Positions 8,800-17,663 of a stretch of 64,000 nt of DNA are shown here, in pieces. The notes beneath the pieces are model-generated. The model was given only the letters and a program-made list of their open reading frames with translations, was not told where the DNA came from and made no database searches. Where the stretch lies: contig OZ242009.1 of the NCBI GenBank assembly GCA_965204715.1, positions 2,542,001 through 2,606,000 of the forward strand, in the 5' to 3' direction. Made by a program: the position numbers and the translations under genes. Each line of letters begins with the position of its first letter. Within the stretch, counting starts at the first letter, position 1. This stretch comes from CATOSP01 sp965204715 (lineage in GTDB: Bacteria; Chloroflexota; Dehalococcoidia; Lucifugimonadales; UBA3495).

Positions 8800-10845
8800 A
8801 TGGTGGACGTCAACCAGTCAACCTCAGTCGAGCGACGCGCCGCAGAGCTGCACGAGAAAATCAACCACCATAACTACCGCTACTACGTGCTCGACGCCCC
8901 GGAGGTTAGCGACGCCGAGTATGACGGACTGATGAATGAACTGCGCCGGCTGGAGGCGGAGCATCCCCACCTGGTTACTCCCGCCTCGCCAACGCAGCGG
9001 GTGGGCGCAGCGCCCGCCGAGGGATTTTCCCAGGTGCAGCACGCCCGGCCCATGCTCAGCCTGGCCAACGCCTTCAACGAGGAGGAGTTGCGTGCATGGC
9101 ACCGGCGGGTCAAGGGACTGCTGGACGGGGCGGACTTCGACCTGGTCTGCGAGCTGAAGATTGACGGCCTGGCGGTAAGTCTCAGGTACGAGAACGGGCA
9201 GTTCGCGCAGGGCGCGACCCGGGGAGACGGCTATACGGGGGAGGACGTGACCCAGAACCTGCGCACTATCCGAGGCATCCCTCTTAAACTCATGGGCAAC
9301 CCTCCCCCGGAGCTTGAGGTCCGGGGGGAGGTGTACCTGCCCCTCGAGGACTTCCGCCGTCTCAACGAGGAACGGGCGGAGCGCGGCGAGCAGCTTTACG
9401 CCAACCCCAGGAACACCGGCGCGGGAAGCGTGCGCCAACTCGACCCCAAGGTGACCGCCTCGCGGAACCTGAAGATATGGGTTTACAGTCTCGGCAACAA
9501 CGACACTCCGAGCCTTCCCGTCAACCACTTCGACAGCCTTGAATGGTTGAGGGACGCAGGATTCCCTATTAACCCCAACAACCGGCGCTTCCAGCACCTT
9601 GATGAGGTATGCGACTACTACCGCCACTGGCTGGAAAACCGGCACGACCTTCCCTATGAGGCCGACGGGGTGGTCATCAAGGTGGACCCCTTCTCTTACC
9701 AGAACACCCTCGGATTCGTGGGACGCGAACCCCGGTGGGCCATCGCCTACAAGTTCCCGGCTGAGCAGGCCGTCACCAGGCTTATCAACATCGGGATCAA
9801 CGTGGGGCGCACCGGCAGCCTGAACCCATATGCGATTCTGGAGCCGGTGGTAGTCAGCGGCGCGACAGTCAAACAGGCATCGCTGCACAACGAGGAGGAC
9901 ATCAATCGCAAGGACATCCGCATAGGAGACTGGGTAACGGTGGAGCGCGCCGGGGATGTGATTCCCCAGGTGGTCGGGCCAATCACAGAGCGGCGCACCG
10001 GGGATGAAGCACCATTCCAGATGCCGTCGCACTGTCCCGTGTGTGATACGCCGGTGGTCAAGCCGGAGTCCGAGGCAATGCACCGCTGCCCCAACTCGGC
10101 GTGCCCCGTACAGTTCTTTGAGCTGCTCAAGCACTTCGTCAGCAAGGGCGCGATGGACATCGACGGCCTCGGCGAACAGTGGTGCGCCATCCTCATCGAG
10201 AAAGGCTTGGTCAGCGACGTTTCCGGCCTCTACCACATGGACAGGGAGGAACTGCTCAAGCTGGAACGGATGGGAGAGCGGCTGGCCACCAAGATTATGA
10301 GCAACATCGATGCCAGCAAGGAACGGTCGCTGGTCCGGGTCCTGTTTGCCCTGGGCATCCTGCACGTCGGCCCGGAAATAGCCGAACTGCTGTGCCAGCG
10401 TTTCCCCAGCCTTGACGCCCTGGCCGGGGCAACGGAGGAGGAACTTACCGACATCCCGGGAATCGGCCCCAAGATTGCGGAAAGTGTAGTAGCTTACTTC
10501 GCCGTCCCCGACAACCTGGAGGTCATCGACAAGCTGCGAAAGGCCGGTGTCGACCCGTATCACGAGATACAGGAGATGGACCATAGTTCTCTGCCCCTGT
10601 CGGGCCAGAGTTTCGTGGTAACCGGGACCCTCTCCGCATTTCCCCGCCGGGAAGCCGAGGCACGAATCAAGGCCCTGGGCGGCAGCGTCGGATCCTCAGT
10701 TACCCGCAAGACCAACTACCTGGTGACCGGTGAATCGCCCGGTTCCAAGCTGGCCACCGCGGAGCGGTTGGGGACCGTGGTGCTGGACGAGGCCGGTTTT
10801 CTGGATATGTTGGAGAGGGCCGGGGCAGGGTCGCTTCCCGAATAA
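8800..10845 (+). CDS. ligA: NAD-dependent DNA ligase LigA
   Basis: Seals nicks in duplex DNA using NAD+, essential for replication and repair; 681 aa, a normal length. Domains in order: Ia domain (HEKINHHNYRYYVLD), adenylation domain with the nucleotidyl-lysine in CELKIDGLAVSL, OB fold, a four-cysteine zinc finger (CPVC ... CPNSACP), helix-hairpin-helix repeats around ELTDIPGIGPKIAESV, and a C-terminal BRCT domain (SGQSFVVTGTLSAFPRREAE). The ATG at 8800 has GGAG about 9 nt upstream and matches the family N-terminus; an open frame continues upstream without similarity. The stop codon overlaps the start of pth by one base, so the two are probably cotranslated. Confidence 0.97.
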   Translation: MVDVNQSTSVERRAAELHEKINHHNYRYYVLDAPEVSDAEYDGLMNELRRLEAEHPHLVTPASPTQRVGAAPAEGFSQVQHARPMLSLANAFNEEELRAWHRRVKGLLDGADFDLVCELKIDGLAVSLRYENGQFAQGATRGDGYTGEDVTQNLRTIRGIPLKLMGNPPPELEVRGEVYLPLEDFRRLNEERAERGEQLYANPRNTGAGSVRQLDPKVTASRNLKIWVYSLGNNDTPSLPVNHFDSLEWLRDAGFPINPNNRRFQHLDEVCDYYRHWLENRHDLPYEADGVVIKVDPFSYQNTLGFVGREPRWAIAYKFPAEQAVTRLINIGINVGRTGSLNPYAILEPVVVSGATVKQASLHNEEDINRKDIRIGDWVTVERAGDVIPQVVGPITERRTGDEAPFQMPSHCPVCDTPVVKPESEAMHRCPNSACPVQFFELLKHFVSKGAMDIDGLGEQWCAILIEKGLVSDVSGLYHMDREELLKLERMGERLATKIMSNIDASKERSLVRVLFALGILHVGPEIAELLCQRFPSLDALAGATEEELTDIPGIGPKIAESVVAYFAVPDNLEVIDKLRKAGVDPYHEIQEMDHSSLPLSGQSFVVTGTLSAFPRREAEARIKALGGSVGSSVTRKTNYLVTGESPGSKLATAERLGTVVLDEAGFLDMLERAGAGSLPE

Positions 10846-11420
10846 TGTGGCTGATAGTAGGACTGGGAAACCCCGGGGACCGCTACCGGAGCACGCGCCA
10901 CAACGTCGGCTTCCGGTGCATCGACACCATCGCCGCCCGCTGGGGTATCAACGTGACCGAGCGGCGCGCCAAGGCGGTGCTTGGCCGGGGTCGCCAGTCG
11001 GGGCATGATGTGGTCCTCGCTAAGCCCCGCACCTTTATGAACAACAGCGGCGAGGGGGTGTCCTATCTTCTGACGAGGTTCGGGGCGCAGCCCGGCAACC
11101 TCCTGATAATCTACGACGAGATGGAACTGCCGCTGGGAATGTTGCGCTTGCGCCCATCGGGCAGCGACGGCGGGCACAACGGGATACGCTCCATAATTGC
11201 CACGCTCCACAGCCAGAACTTTCCCAGGCTTCGCGTCGGTATCGGCCAACCTCCGCCAGACGGGGACCCGGTCGCCCACGTGCTGGGCCGGTTCACGCCG
11301 GAGGAATCGCCGGTGATGGAGGAGTCGGTGGCCCGTGCCGCCCTGGCCGTGGACTGCCTGCTGGAGAAAGACATCAACGTGGCTATGAATCGCTTTAACC
11401 AGAGACCCTCGACCGATTGA
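10845..11420 (+). CDS. pth: Peptidyl-tRNA hydrolase
   Basis: Cleaves peptidyl-tRNAs released by stalled ribosomes so that tRNA is recycled; 191 aa cytosolic enzyme. It begins WLIVGLGNPGDRYRSTRHNVG, which carries the conserved Asn and the catalytic His (RHNVG). KPRTFMNNSG supplies the second conserved Asn, and IIYDEMELPLG contains the catalytic Asp. GSDGGHNGIRSI is also present. Its ATG shares a base with the ligA stop (TAATG), a translational coupling. Confidence 0.96.
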   Translation: MWLIVGLGNPGDRYRSTRHNVGFRCIDTIAARWGINVTERRAKAVLGRGRQSGHDVVLAKPRTFMNNSGEGVSYLLTRFGAQPGNLLIIYDEMELPLGMLRLRPSGSDGGHNGIRSIIATLHSQNFPRLRVGIGQPPPDGDPVAHVLGRFTPEESPVMEESVARAALAVDCLLEKDINVAMNRFNQRPSTD

Positions 11421-11508
11421 CGCGTCCAGATACAGATTCATCTCCTCGCGCTCCAACCATTCTGGACATGCAGGCTACCGGAATAATATTGCCTGGGTCA
11501 CGCTGAAC

Positions 11509-13437
11509 ATGATTCGGGGTATTTTCCACGCCCGATACTTGCTTGTGGTCCTGGTGTTGGCTGCAGCCCTGGCCTGCACAACTCCCGCGTCTCAACCTGA
11601 TGTGCCGGCGGACCCTGTGTCTACAACGGCCGCGCCGGGTCCCACCCCTGAATTGGAGATGGACACGACACCCTCGGCGGAGGGACTGCTTGCCTCGTTG
11701 ACGGACCCGCCCCCGGAGCGGGACGTAGCCCGGCTGGCGGGGGAGTTGATACTGGGCATAGGGCAGGAGTTCGACTGGGTCGTCGCAAAGGATCCGGAAG
11801 CTCTCAAGGAGGGCCGGGTCGATACCTTCTGGCTGGCCGACCTGGACGGTCTTGAAGTCTACGAGTCACGGTTCGAGTTGGCCCTGGTATCGGCCCGTGC
11901 CTACTGGTACGTGGAGTCCGGCGGCGAGGCAGACCGGGACGCCCTGGAGCGTTCCGCCGAGGCGTTTGAGGAGCGCATATACCCCACCGTCACATCGGTC
12001 TTCGGCTCGGAGTGGTCTCCCGGCGTGGACGGCGATACGCGGGTGACCATCGTGAACGGCTCCCTACGCGGGGCCGGCGGGTACTTCAACTCCTCAGATG
12101 AGTACCCGCGTGCCGTATTCCCTTACAGCAATCAGCGGGAGATGATATACATCAACACCGCGTTCATACCCATCGGGTCCTCCGCTTACTTTGCGACCCT
12201 GGCCCACGAGTTCCAGCACCTCGTCCACTGGAACCAGGACTCTTCGGAGGACACGTGGGTCAACGAAGGTCTGGCGGAACTTGCCGTGTCAGTCACGGGC
12301 TACGGCGCGAGGAACGTCCGCTTCAGGCTGGACAGCGTTCCAACATCGCTGGTCAACTGGCCGCTGGACTCGGAAAGAATCGGGGCCAGCTACGCGACGG
12401 CTTCACTCTTCATGCACTACCTGTCCGAGCACTACGGGTCGCGGGATGACATGCGGGCGTTGGTCTCAGCCCCTGCCGACGGCGTGGAGGGCATCGACCA
12501 ATACTTGCGGAACTCCGGTTACACCCAGACCTTCCATGATGTGTTTCGGGATTGGGCCGCGGCCAATTTCCTGGACGCGCCCGACGGTATATACGGCTAT
12601 TCTGACCTGAACGTGGGGGCAAGGCCGCGCAAGTCCATTGACGGTTTCTCCAGCCTGGAGTCGGAGATACCGCAATACGCTGTGGAGTACGTGAGGCTGG
12701 AGTCCTTCAACCGCCTTATCCGCATCCGGTTCAGCGGCCTGTCAAGCGCGCCAATAATTCCCGATGACGTTGGCCCTCGAGGATGCTGGTGGAGCAACGT
12801 CGGAGATTCCATCGACTCCACCCTCACGGCAGGCCTCGACTTCCGGGATGTGGAGCGGCCCGTCCTCCGGTACGAAGCGTGGTATGACATAGAAGAAGAC
12901 TGGGACTACGCCTATGCACAGGTCTCGATGGATGGCGGGGAACGCTGGCAAATCCTGACCGCACCCGGCATGTCCGCGGAGAACCCGATGGGGACTGCCT
13001 TCGGCAGCGGCTACACCGGCAGCAGCGGCGGATGGACTACGGAAACCCTGGACCTCAGTCCCTACGCCGGGCAGGAGGTGAAGGTCCGGTTCCAGTACCT
13101 CACCGATGACGCCATCCACGGTCCCGGCCTCTGCCTGCGTGGCGCGAGTGTCGTGGACGGCGGCGATGTTCGTCCCGTTACAGAATGGGAACCGCGGGGC
13201 TTCGTGCTAATCGGCAACCGGACGCCGCAGACGTACATTGTCCAGATCATTGAAGGCGGCACTGAGAAGGATGACGCCCCCCGTGTGACGGTTATGGAAC
13301 TGGACCCGTCCAACTCCGGGTCAGTGGAAATCCCTGCCCCGCAGGACTCGGAGAAGCTGGTGGTCGCCGTGGCTGCCCTGGCTAGAGGGACGTTCCAGCC
13401 GGCATCCTATACGTTGACCATAGAACCGGGCGGATAG
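11509..13437 (+). CDS. Secreted lipoprotein zinc metalloprotease (HExxH, gluzincin-like)
   Basis: Predicted extracytoplasmic protease, 642 aa. A signal peptide ends in a lipobox (AALA-C at residue ~24), followed by a Pro/Thr-rich linker. The catalytic region has LAHEFQHLVHW near residue 230, with the two zinc histidines and catalytic Glu, and WVNEGLAELA about 17 residues later, supplying the third ligand Glu. This arrangement resembles the M30/immune-inhibitor-A groups. After residue ~400 there is a beta-rich region (YEAWYDIEEDWDYAYAQVS, VRFQYLTDD) like the jelly-roll domains of immune inhibitor A proteases. A 16-bp tandem duplication sits exactly at the 3' end. Its role is probably degradation of external protein; the substrate is unknown. 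Confidence 0.85.
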   Translation: MIRGIFHARYLLVVLVLAAALACTTPASQPDVPADPVSTTAAPGPTPELEMDTTPSAEGLLASLTDPPPERDVARLAGELILGIGQEFDWVVAKDPEALKEGRVDTFWLADLDGLEVYESRFELALVSARAYWYVESGGEADRDALERSAEAFEERIYPTVTSVFGSEWSPGVDGDTRVTIVNGSLRGAGGYFNSSDEYPRAVFPYSNQREMIYINTAFIPIGSSAYFATLAHEFQHLVHWNQDSSEDTWVNEGLAELAVSVTGYGARNVRFRLDSVPTSLVNWPLDSERIGASYATASLFMHYLSEHYGSRDDMRALVSAPADGVEGIDQYLRNSGYTQTFHDVFRDWAAANFLDAPDGIYGYSDLNVGARPRKSIDGFSSLESEIPQYAVEYVRLESFNRLIRIRFSGLSSAPIIPDDVGPRGCWWSNVGDSIDSTLTAGLDFRDVERPVLRYEAWYDIEEDWDYAYAQVSMDGGERWQILTAPGMSAENPMGTAFGSGYTGSSGGWTTETLDLSPYAGQEVKVRFQYLTDDAIHGPGLCLRGASVVDGGDVRPVTEWEPRGFVLIGNRTPQTYIVQIIEGGTEKDDAPRVTVMELDPSNSGSVEIPAPQDSEKLVVAVAALARGTFQPASYTLTIEPGG

Positions 13438-13453
13438 AGAACCGGGCGGATAG
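13422..13453 (+). repeat. 16-bp tandem duplication at the end of the metalloprotease gene
   Basis: The unit AGAACCGGGCGGATAG occurs twice head to tail (13422-13437 and 13438-13453). The protease stop codon TAG is the last three bases of the first copy, so the coding sequence is unaffected. A second, unrelated 16-bp tandem duplication occurs at 57038. Confidence 0.95.
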
Positions 13454-13552
13454 ACGGTTCAGGATAGCGTAAACTGCCGCCATTGCAACCTGCTCACGCA
13501 CGTGTATTGCTCGAGGCCGGCACGGCGAGCCTCTCGGCGGGGAGACAGACAA

Positions 13553-14530
13553 ATGGCTCTGAGACTCTGTGTAGTAGGATGCGGCAGTTTCGCCCGTGAT
13601 TTTGCCCATGCCATAGGACCGTTGCTCGGCGACGTTGATTTGCTGTTCGCCAGCCGGGACGCTGCCCGGGCCGCCGAGTTTAACCATGCATTCCGGGGCA
13701 GGGGAGCATTCGGGTCCTACGAAGCCGCCGCCTCCGACCCGCGCGTTGACGCCATGTACATCTGCACCCCACACCATCTGCACCGGGAGCATGTGGAGCT
13801 TGCAGCCGGCGCGGGCAAGCACGTCCTGGTGGAGAAACCCATCGCCCGCAATCTGGGTGAGGCCCGGGCCATCATCGCCGCTGCCGCCGCCAGTGGCGTC
13901 AACCTGATGGTGGCGGAGAACTACCGATTTCTCTCCGGGGTGCGCCTGGCAAAGAGACTGGTTGAAGATGGCTCCATTGGGACGCTGCGCATGGTCCAGA
14001 TGCAGGAGGAAGCCCTGTTCCAACCGGGCAGGTGGCGGAACAACCGGGAACTGAACGGCGGCGGAGTGTTCATCGACGGCGGCATCCACAAGGTGGACGG
14101 GCTGCTATATCTCGCAGGACGCCCGGTAACGGTTTTTGCCGCGGAAGTCCCTCCGGGGAATCCCGGACTGGAAGCGGAGGACGGGCTGGCGATGATTACC
14201 ACCCACCCGACCGGCGTAGTGGGGTTGATCAATCATTCCTGGACCTGTGCCACGCCTTCGCCTATCTGGCTGTCGGTCCTGGGCACGGGCGGCGCCATCT
14301 ACTATGAGGCTGGCCGGTCCTGGCTGAGGTTGGACGACAGCAGGACAACCAGGACTATTGACCTGGAGCCGGACGGTTTCGGCATGGTCCCGATGGTGCG
14401 CGAGTTCAAGACCAGTATCGAAGAGGGGCGGGAGCCGGAGATGCCGGGGGATGCCGGTATGGCAGACCTGGAAGTGGTCCTGAAAGCCTACGAGTCGGTA
14501 GGGACAGGGCAATCGGTAACTCTTGACTGA
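13553..14530 (+). CDS. Gfo/Idh/MocA-family NAD(P)-dependent oxidoreductase
   Basis: Probable sugar or polyol dehydrogenase, 325 aa. The N-terminal Rossmann fold begins LRLCVVGCGSFARDFAHAI. The family EKP motif is present in HVLVEKPIARNLGEA, with the lysine expected to take part in catalysis, and GGGVFIDGGIHKVDGLLYL has the Gly-rich sequence and conserved His of the C-terminal domain. ATG 13553 follows GGGGAG by 8 nt; the frame open upstream is not similar to anything. It stands alone between the metalloprotease gene and the convergent glnA. The substrate cannot be told from sequence. Confidence 0.88.
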   Translation: MALRLCVVGCGSFARDFAHAIGPLLGDVDLLFASRDAARAAEFNHAFRGRGAFGSYEAAASDPRVDAMYICTPHHLHREHVELAAGAGKHVLVEKPIARNLGEARAIIAAAAASGVNLMVAENYRFLSGVRLAKRLVEDGSIGTLRMVQMQEEALFQPGRWRNNRELNGGGVFIDGGIHKVDGLLYLAGRPVTVFAAEVPPGNPGLEAEDGLAMITTHPTGVVGLINHSWTCATPSPIWLSVLGTGGAIYYEAGRSWLRLDDSRTTRTIDLEPDGFGMVPMVREFKTSIEEGREPEMPGDAGMADLEVVLKAYESVGTGQSVTLD

Positions 14531-14604
14531 TGCCCCTGATTTTGCCGTTGCTACACTGCCGCCGCTCAGGAGTTCCAACTGCGCGGAAGCCCGACTTGCC
14601 TTGT

Positions 14605-15942
14605 CTACAGCGCCGGCAAGTACCTGGAAATCTCGTAGTCGGTTACGGTGGCCCGGTACTCTTCCCACTCCATCCTCTTGTTGCGGATGAAGCTATGGAA
14701 GATGTGGTCTCCCAGGGCGTCGTGCAGCAACTCGCTTTCCTCGGCCAGCCCGAGGGCCTGGCCGAGGCTGGTGGGCAGGGACTTGATCCCCCTGGCCTCC
14801 CGTTCCTCGTTGGTCATCATGGCCACGTTCCCCTCAACCGGGGGCGGCACCGGGTATTCTTCCTCTATGCCTTTCAAACCCGCGGCCAGCATGACGCTGA
14901 AGGCCAGGTAGGGGTTGCACGCCGGGTCCGGGGCGCGGTACTCGATGCGCACCGAGCTTTCAAAGCCGGGTTTGTAGGCCGGGACCCGGATCAAGTCTGC
15001 CCGGTTCACATGGGCCCAGGATATGTATACCGGCGCCTCGTACCCGGGCACGAGCCTCTTGTAAGAGTTCACCCACTGGTTGGTGACCAGGGTTATCTCC
15101 GGGGCGTGACGGATCAGCCCGGCGATGAATCTTTTGCCAATGATTGACAGGTGGTTTTCGTCGTCCGGGTCATGAAAGGCGTTCTGGTTCCCCCGAAAAA
15201 GAGACTGGTGAGTGTGCATCCCGGACCCATTCATGTTGGATAACGGCTTGGGCATGAATGAGGCATACGCGCCGCTGAGCTGTGCCAGTTCCTTGATCAC
15301 CAGCTTGGAGGTCATAACACTGTCGGCCATTGTCAGGGCGTCGGTGTATTGCAAGTCGATCTCATGCTGGCTGTAGGCAGCCTCATGGTGGGAATACTTG
15401 ACGGGTATGCCCATGTCGGCCAGGTTCAAAACCGTATCCCGACGCAGGTCGCTGGATGGTTGGCCGGTTAGCTGGTCGAAGTAGCCGCTGTAGTCCAGTG
15501 GTTCGGGAGTGTTGGCGTCCTTGAGGTAGAAGAACTCAATCTCCGGGCCTACATAGTAGGTGAAGCCTGCCTTTCCCAGCCGCTCCAGGTTCCGCTTCAA
15601 AGCGATACGCGGGTCTCCGGCGAAGGGTTCCCCATTTGGTGTGCGGATGTCACAAAACATCCTGGCCACTGCGTTTTGTCTGGGCCGCCAGGGCAACAGC
15701 GAGAAGGTCGCGGGTTCTGGGAACGCCCGCATGTCGCTCTCGTTGAACCTGGCGAATCCCTCGATGGAGGCCCCGTCGAACCCCACGCCCTGCTCGATAG
15801 CGTCCACCAGGTCATCTACGGTAATGGCGAAACCCTTGAGGTTGCCCAGGATGTCAGTAAACCAGAGACGGATGAACTTTACGTCGTTCTCCTGCGCGCT
15901 TCTCAGCACATACTCTAACTCGGCGCCGTTCTCCTGAACCAT
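14605..15942 (-). CDS. glnA: Glutamine synthetase, type I
   Basis: ATP-dependent amidation of glutamate by ammonium, 445 aa, cytosolic dodecamer in the family. Visible motifs: GVGFDGASIEGFA (N-terminal latch and Asp loop), GPEIEFFYLK with metal-binding Glu, NMNGSGMHTHQSLF (ATP/glutamate site), and RIEYRAPDPACNPYLAF. The length and the absence of an adenylylation tyrosine loop (NLYDLP type) place it with the shorter GSI-alpha group, so GlnE-type control is unlikely. GGAGGG six bases upstream of the ATG marks the start. It follows the type II synthetase gene on the same strand, beyond a terminator, so each may have its own control. Confidence 0.96.
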   Translation of the reverse strand: MVQENGAELEYVLRSAQENDVKFIRLWFTDILGNLKGFAITVDDLVDAIEQGVGFDGASIEGFARFNESDMRAFPEPATFSLLPWRPRQNAVARMFCDIRTPNGEPFAGDPRIALKRNLERLGKAGFTYYVGPEIEFFYLKDANTPEPLDYSGYFDQLTGQPSSDLRRDTVLNLADMGIPVKYSHHEAAYSQHEIDLQYTDALTMADSVMTSKLVIKELAQLSGAYASFMPKPLSNMNGSGMHTHQSLFRGNQNAFHDPDDENHLSIIGKRFIAGLIRHAPEITLVTNQWVNSYKRLVPGYEAPVYISWAHVNRADLIRVPAYKPGFESSVRIEYRAPDPACNPYLAFSVMLAAGLKGIEEEYPVPPPVEGNVAMMTNEEREARGIKSLPTSLGQALGLAEESELLHDALGDHIFHSFIRNKRMEWEEYRATVTDYEISRYLPAL

Positions 15943-16034
15943 AGTCCCTCCAAACCAGCTCCCGGCGTGGCTTGCCCTCTACAGACTGTGCCTGCGAAGA
16001 TACCATTTTCTCGGCAAGCGGGCAAAACGCCTCT

Positions 16035-16071
16035 GACACAAACCGCCGGCCTTCCGCAGAGGGCCGGCGGT
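16035..16071 (-). terminator. Terminator between glnII and glnA
   Basis: Minus-strand stem ACCGCCGGCC / GGCCGGCGGT (16042-16071) followed by TTTGTG, 50 nt after the stop of the type II glutamine synthetase gene. It would separate the two synthetase transcripts or allow partial read-through. Confidence 0.75.
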
Positions 16072-16122
16072 GAATTCCAGAATTGATCATAACCGCGATC
16101 AGGTGCCGATGTGGTTGTATCG

Positions 16123-17139
16123 CTAGGCCGCGGCGCCCACAGTTTCCATGATCAACCGGGTAACGGTGTAAGGATCACAGTTGGCGTTGGGGCGCCGGTC
16201 TTCAATGTAGCCCTTGCCGTCCCGGGCCACCTGCCAGGGAATCCGGACCGAAGCCCCCCGGTCGGACACGCCATAGCGGAACTCCCGGTAGGAACAGGTC
16301 TCGTGAAGACCTGTCAACCGCTCTTCAATCCGGTGACCGTAGTTGGCGATATGCAGGTCATGGCGGGTCTTCAAGGCTTCCGCTGCGGCGATGCAGGCGT
16401 CATAGTTCTCACGCATCTGGTTGGTCGAGAAGTTGGTGTGGGCGCCGGCGCCATTCCAGTCGCCCTTGACCGGCTTGGGGTCGAGGGTGGCGCTGATCCC
16501 CTTGCGCCCGTCAACTGTCTCAACGTCCTCGCCGATACGGTAGAGAAGCCAGCGTGCCAGCCACAGGTGGTCGCCCGCAGTTGGCGCGCCGACCGGGCCA
16601 ATCTGAAACTCCCATTGTGCCGGCATAACCTCTCCGTTGATGCCGGAAATGGCGAGACCGGCATACAGGCAAGCATCCATGTGCTGCTCTACCACGGGTC
16701 GGCCGAAGACCTCGTCGGAACCGACGCCGCAGTAGTAACCACCCTGGGGTGCGGGGAAACCGTTGTCCGGCCAACCCAATGGCTTGATGCCGTCAAAGAA
16801 AGTGTACTCCTGCTCGATACCAAACCAGAAGTCCAGTGATTCATACTGTGCGGCTGCGGCGGCACAGGCGGCCCGGGTGTTGGAGGGGTGGGGCGTCATG
16901 TCGGTGAGCAGCACTTCGCACATGACGAGCTTGTTGTCGCCGCCGCGCACCGGGTCTGGGACGGTAAGTACCGGGTTGAGGACGCAGTCCGAGTTCTCGC
17001 CCGGGGCCTGGTTGGTACTGGAACCGTCAAAGCCCCAGATAGGAGGAGCTTCCCCGTCGGGAACAATCTTGCCCTTGGACCGTAGCTTGGCTGTGGGTTC
17101 TTGCCCGTCAATCCAGATGTATTCCGCCTTGTAACTCAT
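16123..17139 (-). CDS. glnII: Glutamine synthetase, type II (eukaryotic-like)
   Basis: A second, evolutionarily distinct glutamine synthetase, 338 aa, expected to act as a decamer. The GSII hallmarks are IWGFDGSSTNQAPGENSDC, the active-site FGIEQEYTFFDG with metal-binding glutamates, MPAQWEFQIGPVGAP, GDWNGAGAHTNFST and the C-terminal SDRGASVRIP. The start is ATG 17139, after GAGG; a few codons of open frame upstream lack a site. In bacteria GSII is known mainly from rhizobia and actinomycetes, usually induced by nitrogen starvation. Here it lies directly upstream of the type I gene. The promoter has a perfect -10 with a poor -35. Confidence 0.96.
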   Translation of the reverse strand: MSYKAEYIWIDGQEPTAKLRSKGKIVPDGEAPPIWGFDGSSTNQAPGENSDCVLNPVLTVPDPVRGGDNKLVMCEVLLTDMTPHPSNTRAACAAAAAQYESLDFWFGIEQEYTFFDGIKPLGWPDNGFPAPQGGYYCGVGSDEVFGRPVVEQHMDACLYAGLAISGINGEVMPAQWEFQIGPVGAPTAGDHLWLARWLLYRIGEDVETVDGRKGISATLDPKPVKGDWNGAGAHTNFSTNQMRENYDACIAAAEALKTRHDLHIANYGHRIEERLTGLHETCSYREFRYGVSDRGASVRIPWQVARDGKGYIEDRRPNANCDPYTVTRLIMETVGAAA

Positions 17140-17171
17140 GGTCCGAACCTCGCTTTCCAAGTTTTCCCTGA

Positions 17172-17177
17172 ATTATA
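17172..17177 (-). promoter_or_regulatory. -10 box of the glnII promoter
   Basis: Perfect TATAAT on the minus strand, 33 nt before the ATG, with no acceptable -35 at 16-18 nt. That pattern fits a promoter needing an activator. I looked for the 11-bp phased half-sites seen upstream of amt and did not find a clean array here, although GCAAC- and CTGAC-like pieces occur out of phase. Confidence 0.45.
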
Positions 17178-17376
17178 ACCGAATTTCCTTGCCCTTTTGG
17201 AGTCAGGAAGTTGCGATTGGTCAGCCAGTTTGGACTCCTCTATTTGTCTTGTACAGACCTGGCTCCAGAGCCTTTCCGGGTTCCCCCAGGAATGGAAATC
17301 GGCCCAGGCTGGCCACTGGGAGGCCGCGTGAGCCGAATCATCCGTTGTGTCGCATTATGGCGTGATTAGGGAACGA

Positions 17377-17460
17377 TCACTTGCGGAGCAACTTGCGCGG
17401 AAGCACCACCCACAATGTGAAGAGTCCTACGAAGGCTCCGGCTGCGATGATTGCTTCCAT
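17377..17460 (-). CDS. 27-residue single-helix membrane microprotein, copy A
   Basis: Translation is MEAIIAAGAFVGLFTLWVVL followed by PRKLLRK and a TGA stop: one hydrophobic helix (about residues 3-20) and a basic tail RKLLRK, predicting an inner-membrane protein with its C-terminus in the cytoplasm. AGGAG lies about 10 nt upstream. A paralogue with 23 of 27 residues identical is at 18293-18376, and the two also share their promoter and operator sequences; that conservation outside the coding part, and the synonymous differences inside it, argue for a real gene. I do not recognise the family. Size and topology are like small subunits of membrane complexes (KdpF, CydX), but there is no sequence match that I can see. 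Confidence 0.7.
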   Translation of the reverse strand: MEAIIAAGAFVGLFTLWVVLPRKLLRK

Positions 17461-17489
17461 TTAATCCAAGCTCCTGTCGAATCAGTGTC

Positions 17490-17550
17490 TACATACCATT
17501 TTACGGATGGGTGTTACATGGTCTTTTCTTTATTGTTAATTCTTTGTTAC
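17490..17550 (-). promoter_or_regulatory. Promoter and 11-bp phased operator of microprotein A
   Basis: On the minus strand the half-sites GTAAC, TTAAC, GAAAA and GTAAC begin at 17550, 17539, 17528 and 17517, steps of exactly 11 bp. The last overlaps a -35-like TGTAAC, 17 nt before TATGTA (17490-17495). The sequence around the -10 (AATGGTATGTAGA) matches that of copy B. The array is also readable as TTAACA-N5-TTAACA direct repeats, the Bacillus Pho-box format. Confidence 0.6.
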
Positions 17551-17663
17551 AGATGCAGCCTCGTATTATCCAGGTTGGGCCAGGACGCTCTCTGTTGTTG
17601 CCTGGCGGATGCGGTCTATCCATTCTCCGGTTGGCTGAGGTGACCGGAAGGGTGTTCAGTGGT

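Noticed and set aside
8824..10584. 586-codon open frame antisense to ligA
   Set aside because: GC-rich antisense shadow; no family motif, while the plus strand encodes complete LigA.
17178..17260. Phased GlnR-like operator upstream of glnII
   Set aside because: GCAAC- and CTGAC-like half-sites occur but at 7-10 bp spacing, not 11; not counted with the amt and microprotein arrays.
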